From Sipunculus nudus (lineage: Eukaryota > Annelida > Sipuncula > Golfingiida > Sipunculidae): a DNA stretch of 64,000 bases. The stretch spans positions 72,076,624-72,140,623 of the forward strand of contig CM049308.1 of NCBI GenBank assembly GCA_026874595.1, read 5' to 3'. Positions 12,756 to 24,623 of the stretch are shown here, one piece after another. The translations under genes were made by a program, and so were the position numbers. Position 1 is the stretch's first letter. Each line of letters opens with the position of its first letter. Below the pieces are notes generated by a model. That model was not told where the DNA came from. It saw only the letters and a program-made list of their open reading frames with translations, and did not search any database.

Positions 12756-15700
12756 GGATTGAGTGATGATAAAAATAAACTTATTTATTGTGCATGGGTT
12801 TATGAAAAAGAAATAGTTATAAATAATCCAGGCACTGTCCATGCCTCGGTTGCATTCAGTAATGTCCAGAGGTGGAGGAAAACAAAGAACATTGAGAAAA
12901 CCACTGGCCTTGGAAGAGCCACTATAAACCACTCTAATGACCACGCTTGGAATTAAACATGCATCACCAGTGGAGAGAACCAAGTTTATAACCCCTCATC
13001 TGTTCCTGAAAAGCGATCCCTGGTCAATATTGTTATTCACAGCATTGATTAATGATCAGTATAGTTGCTCTTGGGATTGTATTAGTGTGGTTGTTCTGAG
13101 GTTTGATTGGTGATCATTGTTTTTTTCTGAAGACTGAGTCTCTTTTCCTAGGATTCAGTTATAATCAGTATATTTTGTATTCATATAAACAGCTAACAAA
13201 TTGGTAATTTAAAACCTTTGCAAGCTCAAATCTATCAGTAAAGCAGCTAGGCTCATTTGTTGCCTCCAAATCTTCTTCCACCTGTCCTTAGGCAAAGTTC
13301 CACTAATTTCCAATTGGATTTCTGTGTTTGGTGTCATCCTTGAATCACAATTAGTTGAAAGTTGGCCCGGTTGAGTGAAATATCAAGCAGGCATTTCTTA
13401 CTGTAATCAGTAGCTGCCTCTGCAAACTAATTTTATATTTTATTAGACATATTGAGATTTTCCAGCCATGCCTGTGAAGGAACATAAAGTAAATGCAGTG
13501 TATGCAAATACAGTTAAAATGATTTGGACTTATAATATAAGAGTCTTTTAAAAGAATATACAAATTAACTGCCAAATTAGGAAATGTATATAAAGCTGTT
13601 TAATACAAAACAAAGACTACATGTATTCTCTTTCATTGCGAGGGCTTTTCTGTTTGGTTAGGACTATGATCAGTAACAAGACTGCTGTCTCCATTTTTAT
13701 GGGGTTACAGGTGTGAAGATATCTATACATTAATAAATATCTTTCCATTATAATCATCAAGAGTTCATCCAATTCATTGGTTTTTTGAAAAAAGGTTTTT
13801 CAAATTTAGCCCTACAACTTAATTTAACACAGTTCATGTGTGGATGCACATACATTTTTTTTAGGATCCGCAATCTCCAGGGACTTTGAAACATGAAAAT
13901 ATATTACCAGTACATCTTTAAACTGATAGAGAGTTTATTAATCAACTAGATTCTGTAGTGGATGCCTTAAAGCTTCCACAAGAGTCTTCTTAGAGGTCAT
14001 GTGTTAAAGTGTACACTTTTCATGTATAACCACTGTCTTGCTTCAGTGCCAAGGTTTAACCTGGCAAGTGGCAGAACAAAGGAATATTCATGAATTGGTG
14101 GTTTCTACATTGGGTCAAAGAAATTTTTCTATTGTCATAATGGTTTATAAGAAAAAATATGTTGCTCCTGACTACCTCAAATATTTAAGGGTTGTTCATA
14201 AGGTTTTACGCAAACCCTCTGTTTTTTTCCCCTTAGAAATATTATATGAACCAAGGCTAAAGTTATTTCTTTGCCATGGACTTACACCGTATCATGTAAA
14301 CCTGCCATTTAGCTAGGGGCATCATCAGCTTCTGATCAACCTGCTGACAATTCATCAAAGCTCAGGACAAGCATTTGATTTACCATATGAGTCTATTTGT
14401 CTTTCCACATTGGCAGCTTTTAGTTGTGTAGCAGGCTCCACATAACCGTTAGGCTATAGTTCTTTGTTCTGGGCCCTGTGTTTCCGGGATGAATTCAAAA
14501 GCTTAGGTCACAGGGAGGGGAATGTCATACACACACCAAATTTTACATATACAAGCTATCCTATATATGTTTAAAGTATCTACTGTCTTTTCATATCTAG
14601 ATTTTATTATTTCTCGGTATTTTAAATGATTATGCTTTTTCCAGGAATAATATTTGGATTAGTAGTTCAGATGATATATATAATTATTTGTTTTTAGAAA
14701 CACAGCTTTGTGTTATTAGGTGGGGGGGGGGGGGGGGCTGTCCAGCTATCTGTATCTGATGAGTAAACATTAAATGTGATCAACAGCCAGCCTGTCTTCT
14801 TTTACGTGTAGCATACAGCCTTGCTACAGTTTTATATATGTGTGTAAGAGCCTTCAGCCACATATATGTGTTTGTTATCATACCCAAGAATTCTATCAAT
14901 TCACAAACAAAAACATTGTTTTCTGTGATGTCCTTTGAGCTTCAGTTTACCTTTCATAAACTGTCACTTTTCTCAATACATTCATGTAATTTCTTCAAAT
15001 TATTTTCACAGTATACATTGCCTATTCGTCATTGCTCTGGCATGGATGATGTTGTGCAAATGTTGTTTATCTGAAGAAAAAAACATTCTCATGCAAACTT
15101 TGTATACTATATATATATGCCTCATGCCTTCTTCTTTAATTTCTTGAATAACATAAGTTGCCATCCTTTGCTCATTTTTTTTTTAAGGGGAAGGGGTTTC
15201 CTGGAGATTCCTAACACAAGTTATCTAAAGTTATATCATGAAAAGCACAAGATAAAAAAAATATGTGACATTCAGTTGCTACCAGCTCATTACAAAACTA
15301 TATTTATCATACAGAACAGTGGATTTTCCACGGGTGTATCTATAACCTTTATTAAGGGCATTTTAGGTTGTGGCATGAAGATTATATAGTGTTTTGTGGA
15401 TGATAGCTGGTTATTCATAAATCATATTTACCTTAATTTCTCTTTCTCTGACTCTGATCAGTTGAAACAATCATCATATGCTTGTGATTCATTTAAAAAA
15501 AAAACATATATTGTTACTTTGATAAAGAAATAAAACCATACCATGCTGAATTTTAGCTGATTGTTTCATATGATGAATATATTCTATAATAGATTATATT
15601 ACAATTTACAAGAAATATTGAGGCTAACCAGAAATATCTTAATTTTTCTTATGTACTTACTGTATATGTCATTTGCAAGTCAATGTAAATCTTACACCAA

Positions 15701-17555
15701 GCATAAAAAAACAACTTAATTTTCTGTCAGAATTTCTATTCAGTACCGAGCCGGAGTGGCCATCTGCCAAAATGGAAGCCATATGATATTTGGCAAAACA
15801 CTTATTCAGCTTATCTGTCAGTTCTTATGTAACATATAATGTATTTTGTGACATGTATGGTCATATAACATCATTTCATCTGTTAGCTTGTGGAGTGTCC
15901 CATAATGTCTGAATCTTATCTTGAAATGTGCTACAGGTTAGTGGGGAAACATTTATGTTAAGTTTATTATATCTGGGTTCATTGCTCATGAGAGACTTTT
16001 GCTAAATTTGATTCTTAATTTTCACCTATGTTGACATATTAACAAAATACATAATCTGCATTCTCATGTTTAATGAATTGAGATTTAGCACAGTTAACTC
16101 TTTGTATAGTGTCATTCTTTCCCATGATTTTATTTTATAAAAAAACGTTTATAAATGATACATAGGTCCTGCGCTGGGTTTAAAGAAAAAGGTCTAATAT
16201 GTAATACATATATACCAAGGTGAATGGGAAGTTGATGAGACATGGGATATGTTGTGTAATATTTTAGTTATACTCGTTGATTCTACATGAATATTGTTTG
16301 CACCAAAGGTTACCAAATAATCAAACATAAAAAAAATATTTCCCTTGGTCATCTTAAAGACACTTAATATACATACACTAACATAAATGGAGATGAGTAA
16401 TGTAAAGCTCATTTAAAATGTGGTTTAATTCCTAGTATTATTTCCTTTGGTGGCACCAGCTTAGCAGATGCAGTAAAGAAACAACTCAGGGTTGACCAGC
16501 ATGGCATTGCTGTAATGAATTATATCAAAATATTTGATAAATTCTTAAGGGGGAAATCATTGTGAACTCTCTGTGGGTACAAACCAGCATGATTTTGTAT
16601 TAAGAGTACAACAGTCAAGCCTTGCCAAACCAAGGTCAAGATGTTACATGAAGTAATCAGTGTCTGAGTTAAAGGTCTGCAGTTAAATCCAGTTATTGCA
16701 GGGTTGCACTTATCAAAACTTTAACTTGGCCACCAAGACTGACTCCTTCTATATGGCTTGTAACTACTATTTGGGTAATTCAAACTGTTATGTGTACTTG
16801 AAACCAAACATTATATTTAAATATGAAAGGAACATGATGAATTTCAGTCAATAAACTGAGTCTTTAGTCATGCCTGATATTTACAACTAAAAATATATGT
16901 CAATTTTTGTCAGCTTAATAACTACCATACATCACCCCTTATAACTGATATATACTGGACATGCCTCATTCAAGACTTTATAGTTTATACACATATATAA
17001 GTGTTATATATAAGTAGTTTTAGTCAAAATTAAATATGCCTTGTATGTGCCACATGTGGCCACTATAAGATATAATGTTCATGATAAAGCCCTTGTACCT
17101 CATGCAGTGCTTTAAGATTTCATACTAGACAAAATGCTAACTTTAATTCCTTTCCTTAAAAACTATGAATGAGATGAAGTCTGTACTTCTGTAGAGTTAG
17201 GTCAGGAAAATATTATTTATTAAAATTCTTAGATGGGACTTATTATGGTATTTTGTGGTCTTTTAGTGTTGCCATGTTAAAATTATAAGAATATGATAGA
17301 TTTTTTTATTTGTGCATGGATTGCCTTGAATATTTACCATGACTAGTTTTGTCAGTTTCTGAAAAGTGGTGGCGCCACCTGTATTTTTTTCTTATTGTTT
17401 CAAATATATTTCTATTTTGTTTCTATGAAATGACAACAGTCATGTCAGTTTCTCAGCTGTGATTCACTCTAGTGTCCCAAAACCTGGTGTGTTAATTGAT
17501 CACAAGTGGATGCCCCATAGTAATCACCTGGTCTGTCTAGCTGTTCGTCAGTCTG
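12756..17555. other. AT-rich non-coding stretch
   Basis: No supported gene. Degenerate relatives of the 31-bp unit (ATGATCAGTATAGTTGCTC, TTAGTGTGGTTGTTCTGAGG) occur at 13040-13160. A G16 tract lies at 14722-14737. A lone perfect palindrome GGTGGCGCCACC at 17368-17379 matches the core motif of arrays further right. Degenerate CTGTC/CATC repeats at 17535-17590 introduce the next array. Frames at 14038-14316, 14838-15147 and 15117-15389 lack protein-like composition and phased splice sites. Confidence 0.4.
14722..14737 (+). repeat. G16 homopolymer tract
   Basis: Sixteen consecutive G in an otherwise AT-rich neighbourhood. Confidence 0.9.
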
Positions 17556-17559
17556 TCTA

Positions 17560-18610
17560 GCTGTCCATCCATCCATATCTGTCCATCCAAACAAATGTTT
17601 CCAGTTGATAACTCCAGGTTAGATTGACATATGGATTTCAAACATGACTTACGCCTGGTCCACCACTAAAGAAAGAACCTGTATGATTTTTAGGTCATGA
17701 GGTCAAAGGTCAAAGTCAACAGACTCACTTATTTAAAAAAATATTATGGCTGCATTTTAAACCACGCTTTCCATCCCAAACTTTCCATTATAAAAATTTA
17801 GCTAATACGCGGTATGGGGAGAGCAAAAATGAATTTGGGGTCACAAGGTCAAAGGTCAATGTCAGAGGGGCCATCTGTTAACAAATTAGTTTCCAGATGA
17901 TAACTCCAGTTTAGTATGACATATTGGTTTCAAACTTAAATTATATATGGCTCACCTATAAAGTAAGATCCCTGTCGATCTTGGGGTCCAAAGGTCAAGG
18001 TCACAGGTACCATTTTTTAAAATGAATGTGTATGCATATTAAGCCAAATTTTTCATCACAAACCTTCCACTTTAAAATATGTTACATGCCAATAGGGAAA
18101 GATTCTTTTCGATTTGGATCATAGGGTCAAAGGTCAAGGTTACAGGGCCCATCCATACACAAATTAGTTTATGGATGATAGTTCTGCTTTGGCTAGACAG
18201 ATAAGCTTTAAACTTGATTTATTAATGACCAACCACTTTGTAAGAAACATTTTGATTTTCAGGGTCCAGAGGTCAGAGGTGAAGGTCACATGAGCCACAT
18301 CTTTAAATGATTGTGGATGCACTGTAAATCAAACTTTGCATCTGAAACTTTCCATCTTTCACACATGGCTTACTTGCCCAAAGTGGAAAAAATCTGTAGA
18401 TTTTGAAGTTACCTTGTCAGAGGTCAAGTTAATTGGACCCACTTTTTTTAAAAAGATTAATTATTAGTAAAGTAATTCTAGTTAAAATAATCCAAATGCT
18501 GCAAGTTCAAGGATAATAAGTTCTCAGATTTTTTGGTCACGAGGTCATTGGTTAAGGTCACATGACTGTCATTCTGAAAAAAAAATCTTTAAAAAATTTC
18601 CTTATTGACA
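17560..18610. repeat. Degenerate array of ~145-bp half units (~285-bp dimer) with AGGTCA cores
   Basis: The core AGGTCAAAGGTCAA(A/G)GTCA or a decayed form appears near 17700, 17846, 17992, 18128, 18268, 18418 and 18540, about every 140-146 bp. Two alternating half-unit types are visible: one with ACAAATTAGTTTCCAGATGA (17585, 17880, 18159) and one with TTTTTAAAA...TGCATTTTAA...CTTTCCAT. This gives a dimeric repeat of ~285 bp. Such arrays are widespread in bivalve DNA; no coding potential is seen. Confidence 0.75.
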
Positions 18611-18749
18611 AATTCAGTTGCACATTGAGACCCCTAGGTCTCTAATTTTCTGCAGGTTCAATGGTAATGTCAAAGTATCAGTACAGAAAGCATATATTTT
18701 GCCTTTGGCTAAATAGAATTTATTTCATTTAAATAATTGGACATATATA

Positions 18750-18923
18750 CAGTAATACCTTGAAATTAAGACCACCATTAGAACCTTGAGAAAGTGGTAG
18801 CATTTGCAAGATGGTCTTCTAAGTGAGGTCTTTTATGAGGAGTGAAAAAGAAATGGACCTGTAAAAAGTAGTTGTTACTCTTGAGGTGGTCACTAGAGTT
18901 GATGATTACACAAGGTTTTACTG
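18750..18923. mobile_element. MITE with 13-bp TIRs and TA target sites (pogo/Tc1-mariner-like)
   Basis: The left end CAGTAATACCTTG and right end CAAGGTTTTACTG are inverted repeats with one mismatch, each flanked by TA (18748-18749 and 18924-18925). Subterminal AAGACCACC on the left and GAGGTGGTC on the right extend the symmetry. The size, 174 bp, the CAGT terminus and the TA target fit a non-autonomous pogo/Tc1-mariner element. No transposase is encoded; the minus frame over 18778-18993 is a shadow. Confidence 0.7.
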
Positions 18924-18925
18924 TA

Positions 18926-19159
18926 TCCCTGTAATCATGCCAAAGTTTGAACAAGATTTGGTCAGAGAGTTTAAAAAAAAATATGAGTAACACTTGTGAA
19001 ATTAAACCACAATCAGTCCATTTTGGGTAAATCCATTCAATATAAATTTCTTAATTTGTTGATTTATTTTTATCTTCATTCACTGTATGACCCATGGATC
19101 ATTTGCCACTTGTCTGTATCAATCAGTTACTGTGATGAGCCTCAAATAAGCTAGATTAA
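18926..19159. other. Short AT-rich spacer
   Basis: Nothing gene-like. TGACCCATGGATCA at 19088-19101 is a one-mismatch relative of the palindrome at 49708-49721. Confidence 0.4.
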
Positions 19160-20175
19160 TAGAGGCCCGTTTTTTCCGTTTTATAAATATTTATTTTCTG
19201 TTTTAATAAAATAAAAATTCCGGAATTTTTGGTTTATCTTTATATTTTATTTCAAATACTTGCTACATACTTTTAAGAGTTAAATCTTGTAAAATCATTA
19301 TGATTAAATGGATTATATGTTTAATAAGCTGTTTTTAATTGAAATACTGCTATTATTAACGCCATAGTTACTTATGTATATTAAAAATTATACTCGGTCC
19401 TTCTCATAAATGGTTCTTCGTCCGGCCCACACGTTAATGGTCCCTTGTCAGCACCACACATAAGAAATCTTTTGTGTGCATGTGTTCACTGAATCAACAA
19501 GACAGTTTGTCTTCATCTGTAAACAAATCAGTAAGGACCTGTTCTGTCTGCATTTTACAGTCAATCATTTCAATCATTGAAACAAGTATGGTAATATTAT
19601 ATTCAAAGCAATTTCACCTCAGAGAGGCTTTGACATGCGGTAAGATCGGGCTTTCCTGCTAGAAGATTTTAATCTGTTTGCTTCTTTAATATGGTTATGC
19701 GAGACCACGACTGGAACTCCTATACCCAAAAAAGATTTCACATTGTTAGTCAGCAATCATGTCTTTTAACCTTTGTAAAACATTGTTTAATGGACCGAAG
19801 AAATGACTCTGGAATAATTCTGATTTGGTTCAGCTGATAACCAACGCACGGCAAAACCGCATCATTGTTTGTCACATAATTGCAGTATCAGCGTTTCAGG
19901 CATGTTGGTTAATAATCGTAATATCAAAGCTTGGTGCTGACTGTAACGGTTGTGAGCCAAACTTTGCAGACCTTGCTTGTTATGTAGATGGCTGGCTCAG
20001 TTTGAAAGATTTTTTTTATTTTTACAAAATATTGTCTGAGAATTTCTTATTTGCAGTTTAAATCTACTATGTATCTGACTTTCGGCCATAATCTATGCAT
20101 TTAATATAATTTCGTTTTCGAACCCTGATTTGTTTTTCCGTCCATTTTCCGGTTAAAACGGAAAAAATGGGGCTC
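19160..20175. mobile_element. ~1-kb non-autonomous hAT-like DNA transposon with 8-bp duplication
   Basis: The left terminus TAGAGGCCCGTTTTTTCCGT (continuing TTTA) and the reverse complement of the right terminus, TAGAGCCCCATTTTTTCCGT, match at all but two positions. TAGATTAA directly flanks both ends (19152-19159 and 20176-20183). Because TA is shared by the right TIR end, a 6-bp duplication, GATTAA, is the alternative reading. A TAGAG terminus fits the YARNG rule of hAT elements. The interior carries subterminal CCGGAA and TTTCCGG repeats and moderately GC-rich DNA with frames of 62 and 78 codons (19474-19662, 19825-20061) that resemble no transposase I know. It is probably a deletion derivative. 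Confidence 0.65.
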
Positions 20176-20183
20176 TAGATTAA

Positions 20184-21475
20184 GCATTTTAATTCTTTAA
20201 TGGAGCTGATTTAAAGGAAAAAAAACCTTAGGGGTTATTGGTAACAGTACAGGCCATGCAGTAACAAAGGGTGGGGTTATTTTGTGATGACAGAAGTGTT
20301 GAAACTTCAAACACACAAACTTTTCTTATTTTCACAGCTTGTTTTCACTTCAGTAAATTAATTAGATCTTATAGACTTTATCATGCTGCTCTTGGGAAGA
20401 AACAGGAGATATGTACTGTTGTGGTGCATCCACGTCCAAGCACTGCTTTACCCATCAGACAAACCGGAAGTTTACTTGGATGGAATGCATGGTCTACAGG
20501 AAATTTACCAACTGTTTGATACATAAGAGCAGCCATAACCTTTCCATGGAATAGCCACAGCGGTGATGGTCTGTTGTGGTTTGTCTATTTGTAGTCTGTG
20601 TTTGTGGGCAGGATTCAGGGACAGTCTTGACCTGACCTCATCTGTTAAAATTGTGAGGCTGGTGAAACATCATTTGACCTTTCTGTTGCTAATAGCTCTG
20701 GGATGGATTGTTTCCTTTACTACGTCAGTCCTGCCTTTAACTTCTTGTCTGTCTTTGGAGCCTCTGTGAGTTCTGTTTCATAGCAGAGTGACCTAGATAG
20801 AAGAGAAACATTTCTACAGTGGTCGTCGACCCAGAGGAAAACAGAGTACCCATTGCTCATACCTGTTGCTCCCTTCAACAAGCAAAATATTTTCTGCTTC
20901 TCAATGCATTTATAAAAATAAAAAAATTGAGCATCTTATACTGCATGCTCCAGTATCCACTTCTGAATCATGCATCTATAAGACTGCCTTAACATGACAC
21001 ATCTTTCCAGAAGTACAACATTTCACCATCAGATGCCAGCACCAGGAGCAGCTCCTACATTGTGTACAGGCAGAGACATGTACAGGCAGACCAAATGATC
21101 TTGCACCCCGTCTTTAGATATATCAGAATCCTCTAGGGTGCTGTGATAGATTTATGGCCAGTTTTCTAACCATTAAATTTCCTGTGACAGCTGTGCCAGG
21201 CAAGCCCCTACTTAAGCCTACGGATTTTCCTATGCTTGAATATATTACATATATTATCACTGTAATTCCCTTACCATGTGATTGGTTTGACCTGTCATAT
21301 TTCCCAAATTTATTTACGGCATGTCTGTTGTGCAAATTATTATTTGACCTGGAGAAAAAAAAAATGCAAAGTCAGTCATTTGACTTCTGTCATTCTGATT
21401 CTTAAAATATAATAAAAACAATAAATATAAATAAAAAATATATTGTGGTACTTTTGAGAAATTTATAGTTTTAAG
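20184..21475. other. Non-coding stretch, slightly richer in GC
   Basis: No supported gene. Frames at 20271-20519, 20563-20769 and 21154-21405 have no recognised motif and no phased splice pair that I can defend. Several short perfect-context donors and acceptors occur, as expected by chance at this length. Confidence 0.35.
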
Positions 21476-21479
21476 TCCA

Positions 21480-22650
21480 TTTTGTTTTGACCTCTGACCT
21501 TTCCTCTTGACAGTGTGTCCATCTGTGCTTCTGTTTTGACAAATTAATCCACATATCTCGGTAACCTTTGACCGATCCGGAAAATTTTTTTGCACCAATG
21601 TAGCCCTTGGATAGCTTTATAACATACATAAAAAATGGTGGCGCCAGCTGCCACCATTTTTGCACTGTGTCCTTTCGTTCATCTACCTTGGGATAAAATC
21701 ACGCATATCTCTGCATTGGTTGGACTTATCCTCCTGAAATTTTGCATGTGTATACATCCTGGACAGCTTTTTTTTTTATTTTATGACAGGTGGCGCCACC
21801 TACATTCACATTTACTCTGCAGACATCCAAGCATATCTCGGGAACGGTTTGACCGATAGGGCCAAAATTTTGCATGTGTATAGATCTAACATAACTCTTT
21901 ATCATACGCAGAACTGGTGGTGCCACCTGCAACCATTTTTGCACAGGGTCAGTCTGTCTGCTGTGGGATAAAATCACTCATATCTCTACACTGGTTTGAC
22001 TTATCTGCCTAAAATTTTGCAGGTTTATGCATCTTGGATAGCTTTCTGGATTTTATGGCAGATGGTGCCACCTACATTTATGTTTATGCTGCAGACATCC
22101 AGGCTTATATCTCAGGAACTTTTGACCGATAGGGCCAAAATTTTGCATGTGTATAGATCTCACATAGCTCTTTATCATATGCAGAACTGGTGGTGCCACC
22201 TGCAACCATTTTTGCACAGGGTCAGTCTGTCTGCTGTGGGATAAAATCACTCATATCTCAGCAGTGGTTTGACTTATCTGCTTAAATAATTGCAGATTTA
22301 TACATCCTGGATAGCTTTCTTGATTTTATGACAGGTGGCACCACCTACATTCACGTTTACTCTGCAGACATCCTAGCTCTTATCTCGGGAATTGTTTGGC
22401 CGATTGCACCAAAATTTTGCCTGTGTATAGATCTCACATAGCTTTTTATCATAAACAAAACTGGTTGTGCCACCTGCAGCCATTTTTGCACAGCGTCCGT
22501 CTGTTTGTCTGGCATGGGGTAAAATCACTCATATCTCGGCAGTGGTTTGACTGTTTGCATTTGTATACAACTTTGATAGCTTTCTGGATTTTGTGGTAGG
22601 TGGCACAACCTACATACACATTTCGGCTGCAGATATCCATGCTAACGCAC
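21480..22650. repeat. Array of ~276-bp dimeric units, about 4 copies
   Basis: Anchors CATATCTCGGTAACCTTTGA / CATATCTCGGGAACGGTTTG recur near 21552, 21832, 22108 and 22383 (spacing 275-280). Each unit is two related ~138-bp halves. One half reads GACCGATAGGGCCAAAATTT...TGGTGGTGCCACCTGCAACC, the other GACTTATCTGCCTAAAATTT...GGTGGCGCCACCTACATTCA. The frames on both strands in 21635-22655 (repeated DRAKILHVYRS / ILSHSRQTDPVQKW motifs) translate the repeat and are not genes. Confidence 0.85.
21631..21661. repeat. 12-bp-arm hairpin inside the ~276-bp array
   Basis: AAAAATGGTGGC and GCCACCATTTTT are perfect inverted arms around a 7-base loop GCCAGCT. The array's usual GGTGGCGCCACC palindrome is expanded here into a longer stem. 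Confidence 0.85.
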
Positions 22651-23369
22651 CTCACTCTATTTCCCCATGTTACTCAATCCATGCCTCACTTCACTCGTCC
22701 CGCTCTGATTTCAGCAGATACATGTAGTCACTTGTCGACTACCCGTATTCTAGTTTATTCTAAAATTGATTCTGAATAGGAGGTCAGGTAAGACCTGCCT
22801 CATAATCAGATGTGAGGCTGTAAAAAAAAAATGTCAAGCACCACATGCATCAGTTTTGACTGCCTGCATTAAAAGTTATATTTTGATTTCTTTTAGAAAT
22901 TTACTAATTTTAAGCTCAAGCCAAGAATTTAGAATAAACTAAATTTTTATAAGATTTTGATAAACCATGAAATTTTATCAAAAACCTATGATAAAAAGGT
23001 ATAATACTGTGGAAGTGGTTAATTTGGCTTGTCTGAATTTTCTCGCATTTTTCATTTTAATGCATTAACGCTGTTCGAATTTTCGTGCAAATCTGTATGT
23101 AAGGTAATATACTGTATATCAAATTATTATTTATAAATGACAGGTTTATAAGGTACACTACATATCACCTAACAACCTTCAGGTGACCGCTTACATGCCA
23201 TGGGCGACTGGTTGAGTACCGTGACCGCATGGTGTGCACAATTAATCAGGACTAATCACGTTTGATGGCGCAATGGTACTGCAACCAGCTACATTGTTTA
23301 ATATCTGAGTAACTTGTAGAATTTCTCTAAAACAACAACTGTGATTATACTCACCAGAATCAGCCAACT
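22651..23369. other. Non-coding stretch upstream of a weak gene candidate
   Basis: Mostly AT-rich. From about 23180 the composition becomes richer in GC and CpG (GACCGCATGG, GATGGCGCAATGG). GTGAGT in the minus direction at 23349-23354 is a good donor motif if the neighbouring block is read on the minus strand. Confidence 0.35.
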
Positions 23370-23446
23370 ATGTCCGAACAACAAACAGAACTGACAACAG
23401 CCGCTCGGCGCTCTCAGCTCAGTCATCCTTCAAAGCTATGGGAAAG
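23370..23446 (+). CDS. Candidate first coding exon of an unrecognised gene
   Basis: ATG at 23370 opens 25 complete codons beginning MSEQQTELTTAARRSQLS, hydrophilic and protein-like, then AG followed by a near-consensus donor, GAAAG|GTAAGG at 23447. The block is distinctly richer in GC and CpG than its surroundings. The exon ends in phase 2. An exon starting with one base at 23900 would keep the frame. Against this, the same block read on the minus strand also has a good acceptor (CCTTACCTTTCCCATAG) and donor (GTGAGT), so the strand is not settled. The product is not recognised and the support is sequence signals only. Confidence 0.25.
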
Positions 23447-23899
23447 GTAAGGGTGTCATAAAATGCTACTTATTGTTTCACAGTTGTTTCTACAAATCAC
23501 TATAAGTGAGGGGAGTCTTTCTCGAGAAATCACTTGCTATGAACTCATATGACACCATGACTAACATTCTGGTTGATGAAGCCGCAACTCAAGAGACCAT
23601 GCATGGAGGGATTACGAGGCCCACATGAGTGAGTGTCAGATGAGAACACTCTCATGTTCAGAACGGTTGCACCAAATTTACACCTGTTCTTATTTTAGCA
23701 CAAATCTAGCTCCCGCTAAAAGCGCTAAAATTAAAACCCCGCTAACAAATCCACTTCCTCAGTATTATTGCCTATCAATTTTAATATCTGAAAAGGGCTG
23801 AGAAACATACCATGTTTTTTGCTTGATTAACTATTATTTTCTTGGAAGAACCATGACTCGATCTTTTTGAACCATAGGCTCATGAGCACATGTTCCCAG
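23447..23899 (+). other. Possible short intron of the 23.4-kb candidate
   Basis: It begins GTAAGG and ends TTCCCAG. The polypyrimidine tract before the acceptor is poor. Otherwise unremarkable DNA. Confidence 0.15.
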
Positions 23900-24164
23900 C
23901 TCTAAATTACATATTTTTCATAATTCAAACACAATATATCGATCCATGAATAGGATATATTTACCTAAGTTCTGTACAGGATATTACTTTTCTGACTCAC
24001 TGATCGTATACGTAAAGAAATCCGACTACAAGTGCAAGATCAATAACGTTCATAATAATACCCAAGTATTCCCATCAAAACAAGTCCAGGACTCTGTGAT
24101 CAGCAACCATGACAAATCTCACCTGCCAGAAATCATTGATCAAGCAGATTTAATGTACCCTTAA
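23900..24164 (+). CDS. Candidate terminal exon of the same unrecognised gene
   Basis: An 88-codon open stretch follows TTCCCAG at 23899 and ends at TAA 24162-24164. Starting with one base, it is phase-compatible with the donor at 23447 (AG plus C gives Ser). The second half (YFSDSLIVYVKKSDYKC..., ...HLPEIIDQADLMYP) has balanced, protein-like composition; the first half does not. An alternative acceptor CTGTACAG near 23980 would give a cleaner exon but in the wrong phase. Two AATAAA signals follow at 24365-24370 and 24400-24405. Frames this long occur by chance in AT-rich DNA, so confidence is low. Confidence 0.15.
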
Positions 24165-24364
24165 GATAGCTAGACCCCCAGATGACCCAGGAATCCTGAG
24201 ATAAGGAGAAATTTCATTTTCTAAGTAGAAATGTCATCTAACATTGTATGTTCTATTGGCAATCAGAAAATATTTAGACATGCAAAATTCTGATAAAATC
24301 TTTGGTATGTTTAAGTGGTACATGTTTCAGATGATTGGGTTCATTTTGATTTGAAATATTCAGC

Positions 24365-24405
24365 AATAAAAGAATGTTCATCATATCTGTGGTATGTTTA
24401 ATAAA
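24365..24405 (+). promoter_or_regulatory. Two possible polyadenylation signals
   Basis: AATAAA at 24365-24370 and 24400-24405, the second followed by T-rich sequence (GTTTTATTACATTTCATG). They fit the end of the weak candidate gene, but AATAAA is common in AT-rich DNA. Confidence 0.2.
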
Positions 24406-24623
24406 AGTTTTATTACATTTCATGTTAACCAGCTGAGATTTCATTTAAATCCTATGTAAAACACCATCAGTTTTTATCCTCTTTTGAACAACTCTCTGAT
24501 ATAAAAATCCTTGATATAAAACTTTATTATTTATGTGTATAACAGTAACACAGATGCAAGAATATGAGGTTTATAATGTTACACTTTCCTGCCTGTAGCC
24601 TCAGCCTATAGCCTATTCTTTGA

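Noticed and set aside
21635-22655. Frames on both strands sharing DRAKILHVYRS and ILSHSRQTDPVQKW-like repeats
   Set aside because: They are translations of the ~276-bp array on opposite strands.
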